Source: Pseudomonas brassicacearum subsp. neoaurantiaca (lineage in GTDB: Bacteria > Pseudomonadota > Gammaproteobacteria > Pseudomonadales > Pseudomonadaceae). Taken from it: DNA of 64,000 bases. Shown here piece after piece: positions 36,111 through 45,946 of the stretch. A program made the translations under genes and the position numbers. Position 1 is the first letter of the stretch. Every line of letters begins with the position of its first letter. Below the pieces are notes generated by a model that was given only the letters and a program-made list of their open reading frames with translations, made no database searches and was not told where the DNA came from. The stretch is from positions 10,435 to 74,434 of the forward strand of contig NZ_VDLV01000044.1 of the NCBI RefSeq assembly GCF_013608025.1, written 5' to 3'.

Positions 36111-36656
36111 TTACTTGATCAGGCTGAGGAATTCCATGCGGGTCGCCGCATTCTCGCGGAACTCACCGAGCATCACCGAAGTGATCATCGAGGAATTCTG
36201 CTTTTCCACACCGCGCATCATCATGCACATGTGCTTGGCCTCGATCACCACGGCCACGCCCAAGGCGCCGGTCACTTGCTGGACCGCGTCGGCGATCTGG
36301 CGGCTGAGGTTTTCCTGGATCTGCAGGCGACGGGCATACATGTCGACGATGCGCGCGACCTTCGACAGGCCCAACACCTTGCCGCTCGGGATGTAGGCAA
36401 CATGGGCCTTGCCGATGAACGGCAACAAATGGTGCTCGCACAGCGAGTACAACTCGATGTCCTTGACCAGCACCATCTCGCTGTTGTCGGAGCTGAACAA
36501 GGCACCGTTGGTGACTTCTTCCAGGGTCTGTTCATAACCGCGGCAAAGGTACTGCATGGCCTTGGCAGCGCGCTTGGGCGTGTCGAGCAGGCCCTCGCGG
36601 GAAACGTCCTCGCCCAGTTGGCCGAGAATCGCGGTGTAATTCTGTTCCAGAGACAT
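36111..36656 (-). CDS. folE: GTP cyclohydrolase I
   Basis: A 181-residue enzyme that converts GTP to dihydroneopterin triphosphate, the first step of folate synthesis. Zinc ligands are visible in [22 protein letters not shown] (Cys and His) and in [11 protein letters not shown] (Cys). [20 protein letters not shown] is the conserved central block. It may be a second copy beside another folE in the genome, which cannot be judged here. Confidence 0.95.
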   Translation of the reverse strand: MSLEQNYTAILGQLGEDVSREGLLDTPKRAAKAMQYLCRGYEQTLEEVTNGALFSSDNSEMVLVKDIELYSLCEHHLLPFIGKAHVAYIPSGKVLGLSKVARIVDMYARRLQIQENLSRQIADAVQQVTGALGVAVVIEAKHMCMMMRGVEKQNSSMITSVMLGEFRENAATRMEFLSLIK

Positions 36657-36732
36657 GAAACTACCTGTGGGGATTTACGCAAAGGGCAAGGGTACGGTGG
36701 CGGACTCGGCGCTGCAAGCTCGGCAATCGGGG

Positions 36733-37290
36733 CTATTCGTCGCGGCCTTCCATCATGGTGCGCTTGAGCATCACGTAGACCGCTCCGGCGCCGCCGTGTT
36801 TCGCCTGGCAGGAGGTGAAGCCGAGCACTTGCGGGTGCTGGCGCAGCCAGGTGTTGACGTGGCTCTTGATCATTGGCCGCTTGCCGTCCAGCCGCACAGC
36901 CTTGCCGTGGGTGACGCGCACGCAGCGGATTTCAAACCTGGTGGCTTCGGCCAGGAAGGCCCAGAGCGTCTCCCGGGCTTTTTCAACGGTCATGCCGTGC
37001 AGGTCGAGGCTGCCTTCGAAGGGAATCTGGCCAACCTTCAGCTTGCGCATCTGGCTCTCCTGAACGCCGTCGCGCGCCCACATCAACTCGTCTTCGGGGC
37101 CGACGTCAATGACGAACTGATCGGACAACCCGTCTACGGTGGTGGCGTCGGTGCGTACGGTGGCGGCCTGGCGCAGCTTGGCGATCTGTGCGCGATCAGC
37201 CTTGGGTTTGCCCGTTTCGGCGCGATCGTGTTTGATTGGTTTTACGCCCTGGATCGCACTTTTGAACAGGGAAAAGTCGTCGTCTTGCAT
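36733..37290 (-). CDS. Smr domain protein
   Basis: A 185-residue protein with an N-terminal charged region and a C-terminal Smr (small MutS-related) domain: SLDLHGMTVEKARETLWAFL (about residue 90), RVTHGKA and the closing GGAGAVYVMLKR. The LDLHGM motif is the mark of Smr nucleases, which nick nucleic acids and act in ribosome rescue or DNA processing in some bacteria. The specific role is not known. ATG 37290 is chosen; the frame extends to 37434 with no support. Confidence 0.88.
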   Translation of the reverse strand: MQDDDFSLFKSAIQGVKPIKHDRAETGKPKADRAQIAKLRQAATVRTDATTVDGLSDQFVIDVGPEDELMWARDGVQESQMRKLKVGQIPFEGSLDLHGMTVEKARETLWAFLAEATRFEIRCVRVTHGKAVRLDGKRPMIKSHVNTWLRQHPQVLGFTSCQAKHGGAGAVYVMLKRTMMEGRDE

Positions 37291-37364
37291 GTCAGCCTCC
37301 GCGAAGGCCGGCCAGTTTACCCAACTCCGGTGGGATAGGGCGCGACAAAACGTCGGATGGCGGA

Positions 37365-37685
37365 TCAGTCGTGCTTTTTCATCAGGTGCGGAGCCATCGC
37401 CAGCTCCAGGGATTGGCGGGCGCGTCGGCGGCAACGGCGCCAGAGCCAGACGCCAAGTAGCAGTACCAACAGACCGATTGCCAGGATGACCGCCGAACCC
37501 AGTGGGGTGGCATTCAACTCGCCCAGTGCGGGCGGACGGCCCAGCAGGCTGGCGGCGCCGGCCATTGCCAGCAGCACGCCGAGCGTTGCCAGCAGCGCCG
37601 CGATGCCCGCGCCGATACGAAATCGCCAGTTGCTCGGGCCTTTGGGCCGCAAGCGACGTGCGTCAAATCCATCGGATATCTTCAT
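37365..37685 (-). CDS. Small two-helix membrane protein
   Basis: A 106-residue protein with membrane segments at about residues 25-47 and 65-83 and a very basic WRRCRRRARQ stretch after the second. AAGG precedes ATG 37685. I recognise no family. Confidence 0.65.
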   Translation of the reverse strand: MKISDGFDARRLRPKGPSNWRFRIGAGIAALLATLGVLLAMAGAASLLGRPPALGELNATPLGSAVILAIGLLVLLLGVWLWRRCRRRARQSLELAMAPHLMKKHD

Positions 37686-37816
37686 TCCGACCTTCCTCAA
37701 TGGGTATCGGCCCTTCGACCGGAAGATGTTCGGGTTGTTCCTGAAGCCAAGACTATTGCGGCAAATGAGAGGCTTTTGCGGATGAGCGGCACAGCGACCG
37801 CTCATCCAGGGCGGGA

Positions 37817-38407
37817 TCAGGCGAAGTCGCGGGTCATGGCCAGGGTGGCGAAGTTGTCCGCCATGATTGCCATTTCGGTCTGGTGTACGTGTTCGGCGCT
37901 GAGGACGCCGCCCTTGTGCGGCAGGTCGCGTGTGGCGCAGGCGTCCTCCACCAGGGTGCAACGGAAACCCAGGTTCTTGGCGGCGCGCACGGTGGTGCTG
38001 ACGCTGGAATGGCTCATGAAGCCGCAGACGATCAAGTCCAGGGGACCGAGTTCTTCCAGGCGCTTCTTCAGGTCGGTGCCGTGGAAAGCGCTGGGCAGCA
38101 GTTTTTCGATCACGGTTTCGTCGCCCTGGGGCTCGAGGCCTGGAATGAATTCCCCACGCTCGCCCTGTGGGTCGAACAGTCCGCCATGGGTGCCCAGGTG
38201 GCGCACATGCACGATCGGCCGACCGGCGGCGCGGGCCGCGCCGAGCAATTGCTTGATGTTCGCGACTGCCTCATCCATGCCGCTCAGGGCCAGGGGGCCG
38301 GCGAGGTATTCCTTCTGGGCGTCGATGATGATCAGGGTCGCTTGACTCAGGTTGGCCGCCGCATAACCACGGCCACTGAGTTGAAACATCGTTTTTGGAA
38401 CGGACAT
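37817..38407 (-). CDS. Isochorismatase-like hydrolase with Ser at the catalytic Cys position
   Basis: A 196-residue protein of the isochorismatase/cysteine hydrolase superfamily. The catalytic Asp is Asp29 in LIIIDAQKEY and the Lys is Lys102 in IEKLLPSAF. The nucleophile motif, usually G-x-x-T-x-x-C-V, reads GFMSHSSV here, so Ser135 replaces Cys. Cysteine-dependent amidase chemistry is therefore doubtful; true isochorismatases also lack the Cys. The C-terminus keeps the HKGGVLSAEHVHQTEMAIM block. The substrate is unknown. Confidence 0.88.
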   Translation of the reverse strand: MSVPKTMFQLSGRGYAAANLSQATLIIIDAQKEYLAGPLALSGMDEAVANIKQLLGAARAAGRPIVHVRHLGTHGGLFDPQGERGEFIPGLEPQGDETVIEKLLPSAFHGTDLKKRLEELGPLDLIVCGFMSHSSVSTTVRAAKNLGFRCTLVEDACATRDLPHKGGVLSAEHVHQTEMAIMADNFATLAMTRDFA

Positions 38408-38661
38408 TCTGGGGCTCCTTCGAGTGGGGCTTTTGCGACATTCTCCTCTGGCTGAGCGGTTCTGTGAATCGCTTCCATCGCAAGGGCCGTCATTGCTGGC
38501 CTACAGCCTTGTCAAGATCGACATCTTGTTCAATGGTGCGCTCAAAAAACGGATGGATCCTACAGTTGATGCGGCGCTTTCTTTTCGTCCTTGGGGCGCG
38601 TTTGGGGGGGCATGCGTTTGGCTGGTAGACTCGCCCGTCGATTTTTCTGGAGTTTGCCGCC

Positions 38662-39570
38662 GTGATCACTTCTCGCCTTCGCACCCTGCGCGACCATATC
38701 CGTTGGGCCGTCAGCCGTTTCCATGGGGAGGATCTGTTCTTTGGCCATGGCACCGACAACGCCTGGGACGAGGCGCGCCAATTGGTATTGGGCGCGCTGC
38801 ACCTGCCTTGGGAAATTGCCGACAGCTACCTGGACTGCCGCCTCGAAGACGAGGAATTGGTACATGTGCAACGTCTGCTTCGCCGGCGCATCGCGGAACG
38901 CATTCCGACCGCGTACTTGTTGGGTGAGGCCTGGTTCTGCGGCATGTCATTCATCGTCGACGAGCGCGTGCTCATTCCGCGTTCGCCTATCGGCGAGTTG
39001 ATCGAAAAACGTTTCGAGCCTTGGCTTGGTCAGGAGCCTGCGCGAATCCTGGACCTGTGCACCGGCTCCGGTTGCATCGGGATCGCTTGCGCCTATGAAT
39101 TCCCCGAGGCCGAGGTGGTGCTTGCGGACTTGTCGTTCGAAGCGCTGGAAGTGGCCAACCAGAACATCGAGCGTCACGGCGTCGATGAGCGTGTATTCAC
39201 GGTTCAGGGGGATGGTTTCGATGGGCTGCCGGGTCAACGCTTCGACCTGATCGTGTCGAACCCGCCCTACGTCGATGCGGAAGATTTCGCCGACATGCCC
39301 CAGGAGTATCAGCACGAGCCCGAACTGGGCCTGGCCTGTGGCGATGATGGCTTGAACCTGGTTCGGCGGATGTTGGCCGAGGCAGCCGACCATCTGACCG
39401 ACAAAGGTCTGTTGATCGTTGAAGTGGGCAACAGCCAGGTGCACGTCGAAGCGCTGTACCCGGAAGTCGATTTCGCCTGGTTGGAGTTCGAGCGCGGTGG
39501 GCACGGTGTGTTCATGCTCAGCGCCGAGCAGTGCCGCGAACATCAGGCGTTGTTTGCTTCCAGGGTTTAA
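38662..39570 (+). CDS. prmB: Ribosomal protein L3 glutamine methyltransferase PrmB
   Basis: A 302-residue SAM-dependent methyltransferase of the HemK/PrmC family. It has the SAM-binding block [15 protein letters not shown] (about residues 130-145) and the catalytic NPPYVD (about 200). The length and N-terminal region fit PrmB, which methylates Gln150 of ribosomal protein L3. It starts with GTG 38662. Confidence 0.93.
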   Translation: MITSRLRTLRDHIRWAVSRFHGEDLFFGHGTDNAWDEARQLVLGALHLPWEIADSYLDCRLEDEELVHVQRLLRRRIAERIPTAYLLGEAWFCGMSFIVDERVLIPRSPIGELIEKRFEPWLGQEPARILDLCTGSGCIGIACAYEFPEAEVVLADLSFEALEVANQNIERHGVDERVFTVQGDGFDGLPGQRFDLIVSNPPYVDAEDFADMPQEYQHEPELGLACGDDGLNLVRRMLAEAADHLTDKGLLIVEVGNSQVHVEALYPEVDFAWLEFERGGHGVFMLSAEQCREHQALFASRV

Positions 39571-39594
39571 CGCTGGCTGTGTTGGCGACCGCTT

Positions 39595-39716
39595 TTGTGG
39601 CGAGGGGATTTATCCCCGTTGGGGTGCGAAGCGCCCCTAAATCTAGCGCCGCGGTGTATCAGAACAAGTGTCGGGGGCTGCTGCGCAGCCCAGCGGGGAT
39701 AAATCCCCTCGCCACC
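39595..39716. repeat. REP pair, class C
   Basis: Facing arms TGGCGAGGGGATTTATCCCC and GGGGATAAATCCCCTCGCCA, with inner GGGGTGCGAAGCGCCCC and GCTGCGCAGC. It fills most of the gap between the convergent prmB and coiled-coil genes. Confidence 0.88.
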
Positions 39717-39743
39717 GGGTGCGTCAGACACTTCTGATAGCCA

Positions 39744-40532
39744 TCAATGCCGCGTCGCAATCCAAATCAACAGCCCCGCCTGGAACATCGCAAACGCCAC
39801 CAGGCAAGTAATGGTGAAGCGCAACCCGGTGTCCTCGCGCTTGAACTTGTTGACCTTCTCTTCCTGCTGCTTGAGTTTGACCTCCTGTTCCGCCAGGTTC
39901 TGCTCGGCTTGCTGGAGCATCTGCGCGGCTTCGAGGATTTCGACGAATTGCAGCTTTTCGGTGTTCCAGTCGCCCGATAGATCGCCAACCTGGGCTTGTT
40001 TCACGCTGCCCTTGAGGTGCTGGGCGTCGGCGTAGACCACTTCGAAACCGTGGGCCTTGAGAAAGTGATCGCGGCGCAGGCGCGTGTCTTCGTTCAGCGC
40101 GTCCTTGTTGTTCAAATCGGTGCCGTCAACCCGATAGCTCGACCAACGCTTCTTGGCCCAGGTCACGCCTTGGGCAGCGAGGAAGCGGCCAATGCCTCGG
40201 TTCAAAGGCTCGACTTGCAAACTGTCAGGCGAGAAAAACAGGCGTTTCTCGACGTGGTCGGCCCAGACGTCGAGGTGGTTCTGTTCCTTGCGCACCCGCT
40301 GGCCCGGCAACTGAATGCTCATGCGCAGCAAGCTGCGTTCCTTGCTATGGCGCTCGGCATAGCTGAACTCGACAAACCGCAGGGGCCGCACGCCAGTGGC
40401 GCGATCGGTCTTGAGCGGGGCCAGCCGGAGCATTTTATGATGCTCGGCCTGCACGTCCGCCCAAGGCAGTTCCGCCGCCGCTGGGGTGGCCGTCTCGGCG
40501 GCGGTGTCGGGTGAAGTTTCAGTCTCAGTCAT
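39744..40532 (-). CDS. Unrecognised protein with coiled coil and C-terminal membrane anchor
   Basis: A 262-residue protein of no family I know. It has an acidic, Ala-rich N-terminus, a soluble central domain (about 30-190), a heptad-rich coiled coil (EILEAAQMLQQAEQNLAEQEVK onward, about 195-235) and one hydrophobic segment at the very end (TITCLVAFAMFQAGLLIWIA). The layout suggests a cytoplasmic protein anchored to the inner membrane by its tail. It stands alone. Confidence 0.7.
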   Translation of the reverse strand: MTETETSPDTAAETATPAAAELPWADVQAEHHKMLRLAPLKTDRATGVRPLRFVEFSYAERHSKERSLLRMSIQLPGQRVRKEQNHLDVWADHVEKRLFFSPDSLQVEPLNRGIGRFLAAQGVTWAKKRWSSYRVDGTDLNNKDALNEDTRLRRDHFLKAHGFEVVYADAQHLKGSVKQAQVGDLSGDWNTEKLQFVEILEAAQMLQQAEQNLAEQEVKLKQQEEKVNKFKREDTGLRFTITCLVAFAMFQAGLLIWIATRH

Positions 40533-40641
40533 AACGGCAAAATCCTGTCCAGGCCGGATCGTCGGCAGCCGTTGCGCTGTCCGACACCGGTTTATCGGCC
40601 GGATTTGCCAAGACTGGAGGGCTATAGGCCACTAAACCCGC

Positions 40642-41607
40642 TCAACGGGCTGCCAACGTGCCAATAAAACCCAGGATTCGAGTACCGAGCTCGGCTGCCA
40701 ACGGCAGGTTGGGATCCTTATACGAGGCCAGTTGCTGCTTCACATCGTTGGGCACGATGCGCATCACGTGGTTCATACCGTCGATGAGCACAAGTTCGGC
40801 GTCGGGCTTGGCGGCTTTCAACTGTCTGGCGTCGTCGACGCTGACCTGGATATCGTGGCTGCCCTGGATGATCAAGGCCGGCATTTTCAACGCCGCGAAC
40901 GCCTGGGCCGGGTCCTGGCGGAACAGCGAGATCAGATACGGCTGCACGCTTGGCCGGAAGATGACCTGCAGTTGCGGCGGAACGTTGGGGTCCGGACGAC
41001 CGGCCTTGAGGCTGTCGAGCAACTCGTTGCTGCGCAGCATCAGCGGCGGTGGCAAGCGGTTACCGAGCTGTTGACGCAGTACCTGGTCAATCGGACGCGC
41101 GCTGCCGGCCACCGAGATGACCGCCGCCGCGTTGGCCTGGGGCGCGGCGAGGCTGGCGATCAGCGCACCTTCGCTGTGGCCCAGCAGAATCAACGGGCCC
41201 AGTCGTGGATCGGCGCTCAGTTTGTGGCTCCAGGCCACGGCATCGGCAACGTAGGCTTCGACGCTCAGGTTGCGCTCGTCCGGTGTGGCCGCGAGGCTGG
41301 CGGCCACGCCGCGCTTGTCGTAGCGCACGCTGGCGATGTTGTGTTTGGCCAGCACCCAGGCCAGGCGCTTGAGGCTGTCGTTGCGCCCGCCCTCGGGGTT
41401 GTTTCCGTCACGATCCGTAGGACCTGAGCCAGAAATGATCAGGACTACGGGCACCGGCGTGTCGGACTTTGGCAGCAGCAAGGAGCCGAAAAGTTCACCG
41501 TTGCCGGTGTCGAGGCTGATTGGACGTTGCAGGACGGTAGCCTGGGCGAGGCTGCAGGCCAGGCAAGTGAAGAGGGTAAGGCTCAACATGAACAGTTTTA
41601 ACATCAT
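40642..41607 (-). CDS. Exported alpha/beta hydrolase
   Basis: A 321-residue protein with a signal peptide (MMLKLFMLSLTLFTCLACSLAQA). It has the serine hydrolase nucleophile in LLGHSEGALIA (about residue 155), an Asp in IQGSHDIQV and a His in DGMNHVM. The family is that of periplasmic or secreted serine hydrolases (esterase/peptidase S9-like lids). The substrate is unknown. The two adjacent Met at 41607 and 41604 are equally possible starts. Divergent from aroC. Confidence 0.85.
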   Translation of the reverse strand: MMLKLFMLSLTLFTCLACSLAQATVLQRPISLDTGNGELFGSLLLPKSDTPVPVVLIISGSGPTDRDGNNPEGGRNDSLKRLAWVLAKHNIASVRYDKRGVAASLAATPDERNLSVEAYVADAVAWSHKLSADPRLGPLILLGHSEGALIASLAAPQANAAAVISVAGSARPIDQVLRQQLGNRLPPPLMLRSNELLDSLKAGRPDPNVPPQLQVIFRPSVQPYLISLFRQDPAQAFAALKMPALIIQGSHDIQVSVDDARQLKAAKPDAELVLIDGMNHVMRIVPNDVKQQLASYKDPNLPLAAELGTRILGFIGTLAAR

Positions 41608-41735
41608 GACGCCATGAGTTGCGAAGGTGCCGGTTGGACTGGCGGGCACCGATAAGGTTCGAGGATGAACTACTCGGGGAGCCTGCGTATACTGGCGCCC
41701 ATCTCGACTCTCAGCGATTTCACGGAGCGCCCTGC

Positions 41736-42827
41736 ATGTCCGGCAATACCTACGGCAAGCTGTTCACCGTCACCACCGCGGGCGAAAGCCATGGCCCGGC
41801 GTTGGTCGCCATTGTCGACGGCTGCCCGCCGGGCCTGGAGATTTCCCTGGAAGACCTTCAGCGTGACCTGGACCGCCGCAAGCCAGGCACCAGCCGCCAC
41901 ACCACCCAGCGCCAGGAAGCCGATGAAGTCGAAATCCTTTCCGGCGTGTTCGAAGGGCGCACCACCGGCTGCGCGATCGGGCTGTTGATCCGTAATACCG
42001 ACCAGAAGTCCAAGGACTACTCGGCCATCAAGGATCTGTTCCGTCCGGCCCACGCCGACTACACCTACCACCACAAATACGGCGAGCGCGACTATCGCGG
42101 CGGCGGTCGCAGTTCGGCCCGGGAAACCGCCATGCGCGTGGCGGCCGGGGCGATTGCCAAGAAATACCTGGCCAGCCAAGGCATCGTCATCCGCGGCTAC
42201 ATGAGCCAACTGGGCCCGATCGAAATCCCGTTCAAGAGCTGGGATTCGGTGGAGCAGAACGCCTTCTTCAGCCCCGACCCGGACAAAGTGCCGGAGCTCG
42301 AGGCCTACATGGACCAGTTGCGTCGGGACCAGGATTCGGTCGGTGCGAAAATCACCGTGGTCGCCGAAGGCGTGATGCCTGGCCTGGGCGAGCCGATCTT
42401 CGACCGCCTCGACGCCGAACTGGCCCATGCACTGATGAGCATCAACGCGGTGAAGGGCGTGGAGATCGGCGCCGGTTTCGCCTGTGTCGCCCAGCGCGGC
42501 ACCGAGCACCGTGACGAACTGACCCCGCAAGGCTTCCTGAGCAACAATGCCGGCGGCATCCTCGGCGGTATCTCCTCGGGCCAGCCGATCGTCGCGCACC
42601 TCGCGTTGAAGCCGACATCGAGCATCACCACGCCGGGCCGCTCCATCGATATTCATGGCAACCCGGTGGACGTCATCACCAAGGGCCGCCATGACCCGTG
42701 CGTGGGCATTCGCGCCACGCCGATCGCCGAGGCGATGATGGCGATCGTGCTGATGGATCATCTGTTGCGCCATCGCGGCCAGAACGCCGACGTCAGAGTC
42801 GGCACGCCGGTGTTGGGTCAGCTTTGA
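41736..42827 (+). CDS. aroC: Chorismate synthase
   Basis: A 363-residue FMN-dependent enzyme that makes chorismate from 5-enolpyruvylshikimate-3-phosphate, the last shared step of aromatic amino acid synthesis. Signatures are [18 protein letters not shown] at the N-terminus and [20 protein letters not shown] (about residues 125-145). GGAG lies before ATG 41736. The frame is open back to 41619 without support. The MFS gene follows 34 bases later. Confidence 0.97.
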   Translation: MSGNTYGKLFTVTTAGESHGPALVAIVDGCPPGLEISLEDLQRDLDRRKPGTSRHTTQRQEADEVEILSGVFEGRTTGCAIGLLIRNTDQKSKDYSAIKDLFRPAHADYTYHHKYGERDYRGGGRSSARETAMRVAAGAIAKKYLASQGIVIRGYMSQLGPIEIPFKSWDSVEQNAFFSPDPDKVPELEAYMDQLRRDQDSVGAKITVVAEGVMPGLGEPIFDRLDAELAHALMSINAVKGVEIGAGFACVAQRGTEHRDELTPQGFLSNNAGGILGGISSGQPIVAHLALKPTSSITTPGRSIDIHGNPVDVITKGRHDPCVGIRATPIAEAMMAIVLMDHLLRHRGQNADVRVGTPVLGQL

Positions 42828-42861
42828 TGGCTGGCCTGCCGACCGCCGTGGCCTGACGACC

Positions 42862-44007
42862 ATGGCGGCGTTGCCGTACTGGCGGCTTTCCAGTTTCTAC
42901 CTGTTCTATTTCGCGTTGCTCGGTTCGACTGCGCCGTTCCTGGCGTTGTATTTCGATCACTTGGGGTTCAATGCGGCACGCATTGGCGAGCTGGTGGCGA
43001 TCCCCATGCTGATGCGCTGCGTCGCGCCGAACCTCTGGGGCTGGCTGGGGGATTACACCGGCCGGCGCCTGGCGATCGTGCGGTTCGGTGCGATCTGCAC
43101 GCTGCTGAGCTTCTCGCTGATCTTCATCGATAAAAGCTACGCCTGGCTGGCGATGGTCATGGCGCTGCATGCGTTCTTCTGGCACGCGGTGCTGCCGCAG
43201 TTCGAAGTCATCACCCTGGCCCACTTGAGCGGTCAAGCCTCGCGCTACAGCCAGATTCGCTTGTGGGGCTCGATCGGTTTCATCATCACCGTGGTGGTCC
43301 TTGGCCGCTTGTTCCAATGGCTGAGCCTGGACATTTATCCGGTGGCCCTGGCCTTGATCATGGGCGGCATCGTACTGAGCAGCTTCTGGGTGCCCAACGC
43401 CCAGCCGGTTCAGGGGCCGCGAGTGGCCGGGGACGGTTTCCTGCGGCAATTGCGCAACCCGGGCGTGCTGGCGTTTTATGCCTGCGTCGGCCTGATGCAG
43501 ATGAGCCATGGGCCGTATTACACCTTCCTCACGTTGCACCTGGAGCGCCTGGGTTACAGCCGTGGATTGATCGGCGTGCTGTGGGCCGTCGGCGTGGTGG
43601 CCGAAGTGCTGGTGTTCCTGTTCATGAGCCGGATCCTGGCGCGGTTTTCCGTACGCCGGGTGCTGATGGCGAGTTTCCTGCTGGCGGCGCTGCGCTGGTT
43701 GCTGCTGGGGTCGCTGGCCGAGTTTCTTTGGGTGTTGTTGTTTGCCCAGGTGTTGCACGCGGCGACGTTCGGCAGCTTTCACGCCGCTGCCATCCATTTC
43801 GTGCAACGTAGTTTCGGCCCGCGCCAGCAAGGCCAGGGCCAGGCGTTGTACGCCGCGCTGGCCGGGACCGGCGGGGCGTTGGGCGCACTGTATTCCGGCT
43901 ACAGCTGGAATGCCTTGGGCGCCGGTTGGACATTCAGCATCGCCAGCCTCGCAGCCTTCGCTGCAGCCGTTATCATTGCCACACGCATGCAAGAGGACAG
44001 GCCATGA
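42862..44007 (+). CDS. MFS transporter (HcaT/phenylpropionate-type group)
   Basis: A 381-residue inner-membrane transporter with 12 predicted helices (YLFYFALLGSTAPFLALYF at the start). It resembles the MFS subgroup of HcaT-like permeases. Its stop overlaps the mtnB start (ATGA), so it is translated together with the methionine salvage genes. A link to transport of a methylthio compound is possible but is not shown by the sequence. Confidence 0.85.
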   Translation: MAALPYWRLSSFYLFYFALLGSTAPFLALYFDHLGFNAARIGELVAIPMLMRCVAPNLWGWLGDYTGRRLAIVRFGAICTLLSFSLIFIDKSYAWLAMVMALHAFFWHAVLPQFEVITLAHLSGQASRYSQIRLWGSIGFIITVVVLGRLFQWLSLDIYPVALALIMGGIVLSSFWVPNAQPVQGPRVAGDGFLRQLRNPGVLAFYACVGLMQMSHGPYYTFLTLHLERLGYSRGLIGVLWAVGVVAEVLVFLFMSRILARFSVRRVLMASFLLAALRWLLLGSLAEFLWVLLFAQVLHAATFGSFHAAAIHFVQRSFGPRQQGQGQALYAALAGTGGALGALYSGYSWNALGAGWTFSIASLAAFAAAVIIATRMQEDRP

Positions 44008-44624
44008 GCCTTACCCGTGAACAGCTCGCCCAGCAAATCATCGACGCCGGGCGTTTTTTGTACGGTCGCGGTTGGTCGCCGGCCACCAGCAGCAATTATT
44101 CGACCCGGTTATCTGTAGACCAAGCGTTGCTCACCGTGTCGGGCAAGCACAAAGGACAGTTGGGCATCGACGATGTGCTCGCCACCGATCTGGACGGCAA
44201 CAGCCTGGAGCCGGGCAAGAAGCCGTCGGCCGAAACCCTGCTGCACACCCAGTTGTATCGCTGGCGCCCGCAGATCGGTGCGGTGTTGCACACCCATTCA
44301 GTGAACGCCACGGTGCTGTCGCGCCTGACCGGCGAAGCGTTCATTGACTTTGAAGACTATGAACTGCAAAAAGCCTTCAGCGGCATAACAACCCATGAAT
44401 CCCGCGTCCGTGTGCCGATCTTCGACAACGACCAGGACATCGCGCGCCTGGCGGCCAAGGTCCAACCTTGGCTGGAAGCGCATCCCGATTGCGTCGGTTA
44501 CCTCATCCGCGGCCACGGCCTGTACACCTGGGGGCCGGGAATGAACGATGCGCTGCGCCAGATCGAAGCGTTTGAATTCCTGTTCGAGTGCGAGCTCAAG
44601 ACCCGCGCACTCCTGAACCGATAA
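44004..44624 (+). CDS. mtnB: Methylthioribulose-1-phosphate dehydratase
   Basis: A 206-residue class II aldolase-fold zinc enzyme of methionine salvage. Zinc-ligand histidines are in AVLHTHSVNATVLSRL (about residues 95-100) and IRGHGLYTWG (about 170). It makes 2,3-diketo-5-methylthiopentyl-1-phosphate, the substrate of MtnC. The genes mtnA and mtnK, which act earlier, are not in the window. Confidence 0.95.
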   Translation: MSLTREQLAQQIIDAGRFLYGRGWSPATSSNYSTRLSVDQALLTVSGKHKGQLGIDDVLATDLDGNSLEPGKKPSAETLLHTQLYRWRPQIGAVLHTHSVNATVLSRLTGEAFIDFEDYELQKAFSGITTHESRVRVPIFDNDQDIARLAAKVQPWLEAHPDCVGYLIRGHGLYTWGPGMNDALRQIEAFEFLFECELKTRALLNR

Positions 44625-44641
44625 TTGCTGGAGCCATTGCC

Positions 44642-45187
44642 ATGAGCAGCCTGTCCGTCTACCACGTCTCGAGTCCCGAGATTCCGAACAAGGTCCTGAC
44701 CCACTTCGAGGACATTGCCTCGACCCTCGCCGAAAAGGGCGTGCGGTTCGACCGTTGGGAAGCCGCGACGAAAATCCAGCCCGGCGCCAGCCAGGATGAA
44801 GTGATCGCTGCGTACAAGTCCCAGATCGACCAGCTGATGACCGAACACGGCTACGTCACGGTCGATGTCATCAGCCTCAACAGCGACCATCCGCAGAAAG
44901 CCGAACTGCGGGCCAAGTTCCTCGACGAACACCGGCATGGCGAGGACGAAGTGCGATTTTTCGTCGCCGGTCGTGGGCTGTTTACCTTGCACATCGACGA
45001 TTACGTCTACGCGGTCCTGTGCGAAAAGAACGACTTGATCTCGGTGCCCGCCGGTACGCCACATTGGTTCGACATGGGCGAACATCCGCATTTCGTTGCC
45101 ATTCGCCTGTTCAACAACCCGGAAGGCTGGGTCGCCAAGTTCACCGGCGATGACATCGCCAGCCGCTTCCCGCGCCTGGAGGACTGA
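44642..45187 (+). CDS. mtnD: Acireductone dioxygenase
   Basis: A 181-residue cupin enzyme that oxidises acireductone to 2-keto-4-methylthiobutyrate and formate (iron form). Metal ligands are visible in [13 protein letters not shown] (two His and Glu) and [12 protein letters not shown] (His). It lies between mtnB and mtnC with 17 and 4 bases of spacing, an operon. Confidence 0.96.
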   Translation: MSSLSVYHVSSPEIPNKVLTHFEDIASTLAEKGVRFDRWEAATKIQPGASQDEVIAAYKSQIDQLMTEHGYVTVDVISLNSDHPQKAELRAKFLDEHRHGEDEVRFFVAGRGLFTLHIDDYVYAVLCEKNDLISVPAGTPHWFDMGEHPHFVAIRLFNNPEGWVAKFTGDDIASRFPRLED

Positions 45188-45191
45188 CTTC

Positions 45192-45881
45192 GTGACCATC
45201 AAAGCCATCCTCACCGACATCGAAGGCACCACCAGCGCGGTGAGTTTTGTCTTCGACGTACTGTTCCCCTATGCCGCCGAGCACCTGCCGGATTTCGTCC
45301 GGCAGAACGCCGGTCGCGCCGACGTGGCGGAACAACTGAATGCCGTGCGTCGCGACAGCCATGAGCCGGACGCCGATGTGGAGCGGGTTATCGCGATCCT
45401 GCTGGGCTGGATTGCCGAGGACCGCAAGGCCACGCCGCTCAAAGCGTTGCAGGGCATGGTCTGGGAGCAGGGCTACCAGGCCGGGCAGTTGAAGGGTCAT
45501 GTTTACCCGGACGCGGTGCAGGCACTGAAAGACTGGCATCAGCAAGACTATCGGCTGTTTGTATATTCCTCGGGCTCGATCCAGGCGCAAAAGCTGATTT
45601 TTGGCTGTTCCGAGGCAGGCGATCTCTCGCCGTTGTTCAGCGGTTATTTCGACACCACGTCCGGGCCCAAGCGGGAGGCGCAATCCTACCAGCGGATCAG
45701 TGAGGCGATGGGCATCGCGCCAGGGGAGATTCTTTTCCTGTCGGACATCGTCCAGGAACTGGACGCGGCCCGTGACGCCGGGATGGCCACCTGTGGCCTG
45801 GCGCGTGAAGGTGGCGAACTGGCCGGTCACGAAACCGTGGCAAGCTTTGCCGACATCGAGCCGTCCCGGTTCGGCGCCTGA
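45192..45881 (+). CDS. mtnC: Enolase-phosphatase E1
   Basis: A 229-residue HAD-family enzyme that enolises and dephosphorylates the MtnB product to acireductone, which MtnD then oxidises. Motif I is [14 protein letters not shown], and motif IV sits in [16 protein letters not shown]. The start is GTG 45192, four bases after the mtnD stop. Confidence 0.95.
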   Translation: MTIKAILTDIEGTTSAVSFVFDVLFPYAAEHLPDFVRQNAGRADVAEQLNAVRRDSHEPDADVERVIAILLGWIAEDRKATPLKALQGMVWEQGYQAGQLKGHVYPDAVQALKDWHQQDYRLFVYSSGSIQAQKLIFGCSEAGDLSPLFSGYFDTTSGPKREAQSYQRISEAMGIAPGEILFLSDIVQELDAARDAGMATCGLAREGGELAGHETVASFADIEPSRFGA

Positions 45882-45890
45882 ACGGCAGGC

Positions 45891-45932
45891 AAAAAAAATC
45901 AGGCCATGGAACCGTAGGGTTCCAGGCCTGAT
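45891..45932 (-). terminator. Terminator of the DUF3509 gene (perhaps bidirectional)
   Basis: The stem ATCAGGCC...GGAACC/GGTTCC...GGCCTGAT is followed on the minus strand by eight T. It lies between the convergent mtnC and DUF3509 genes. Confidence 0.88.
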
Positions 45933-45946
45933 CCCAACACAGCGTG

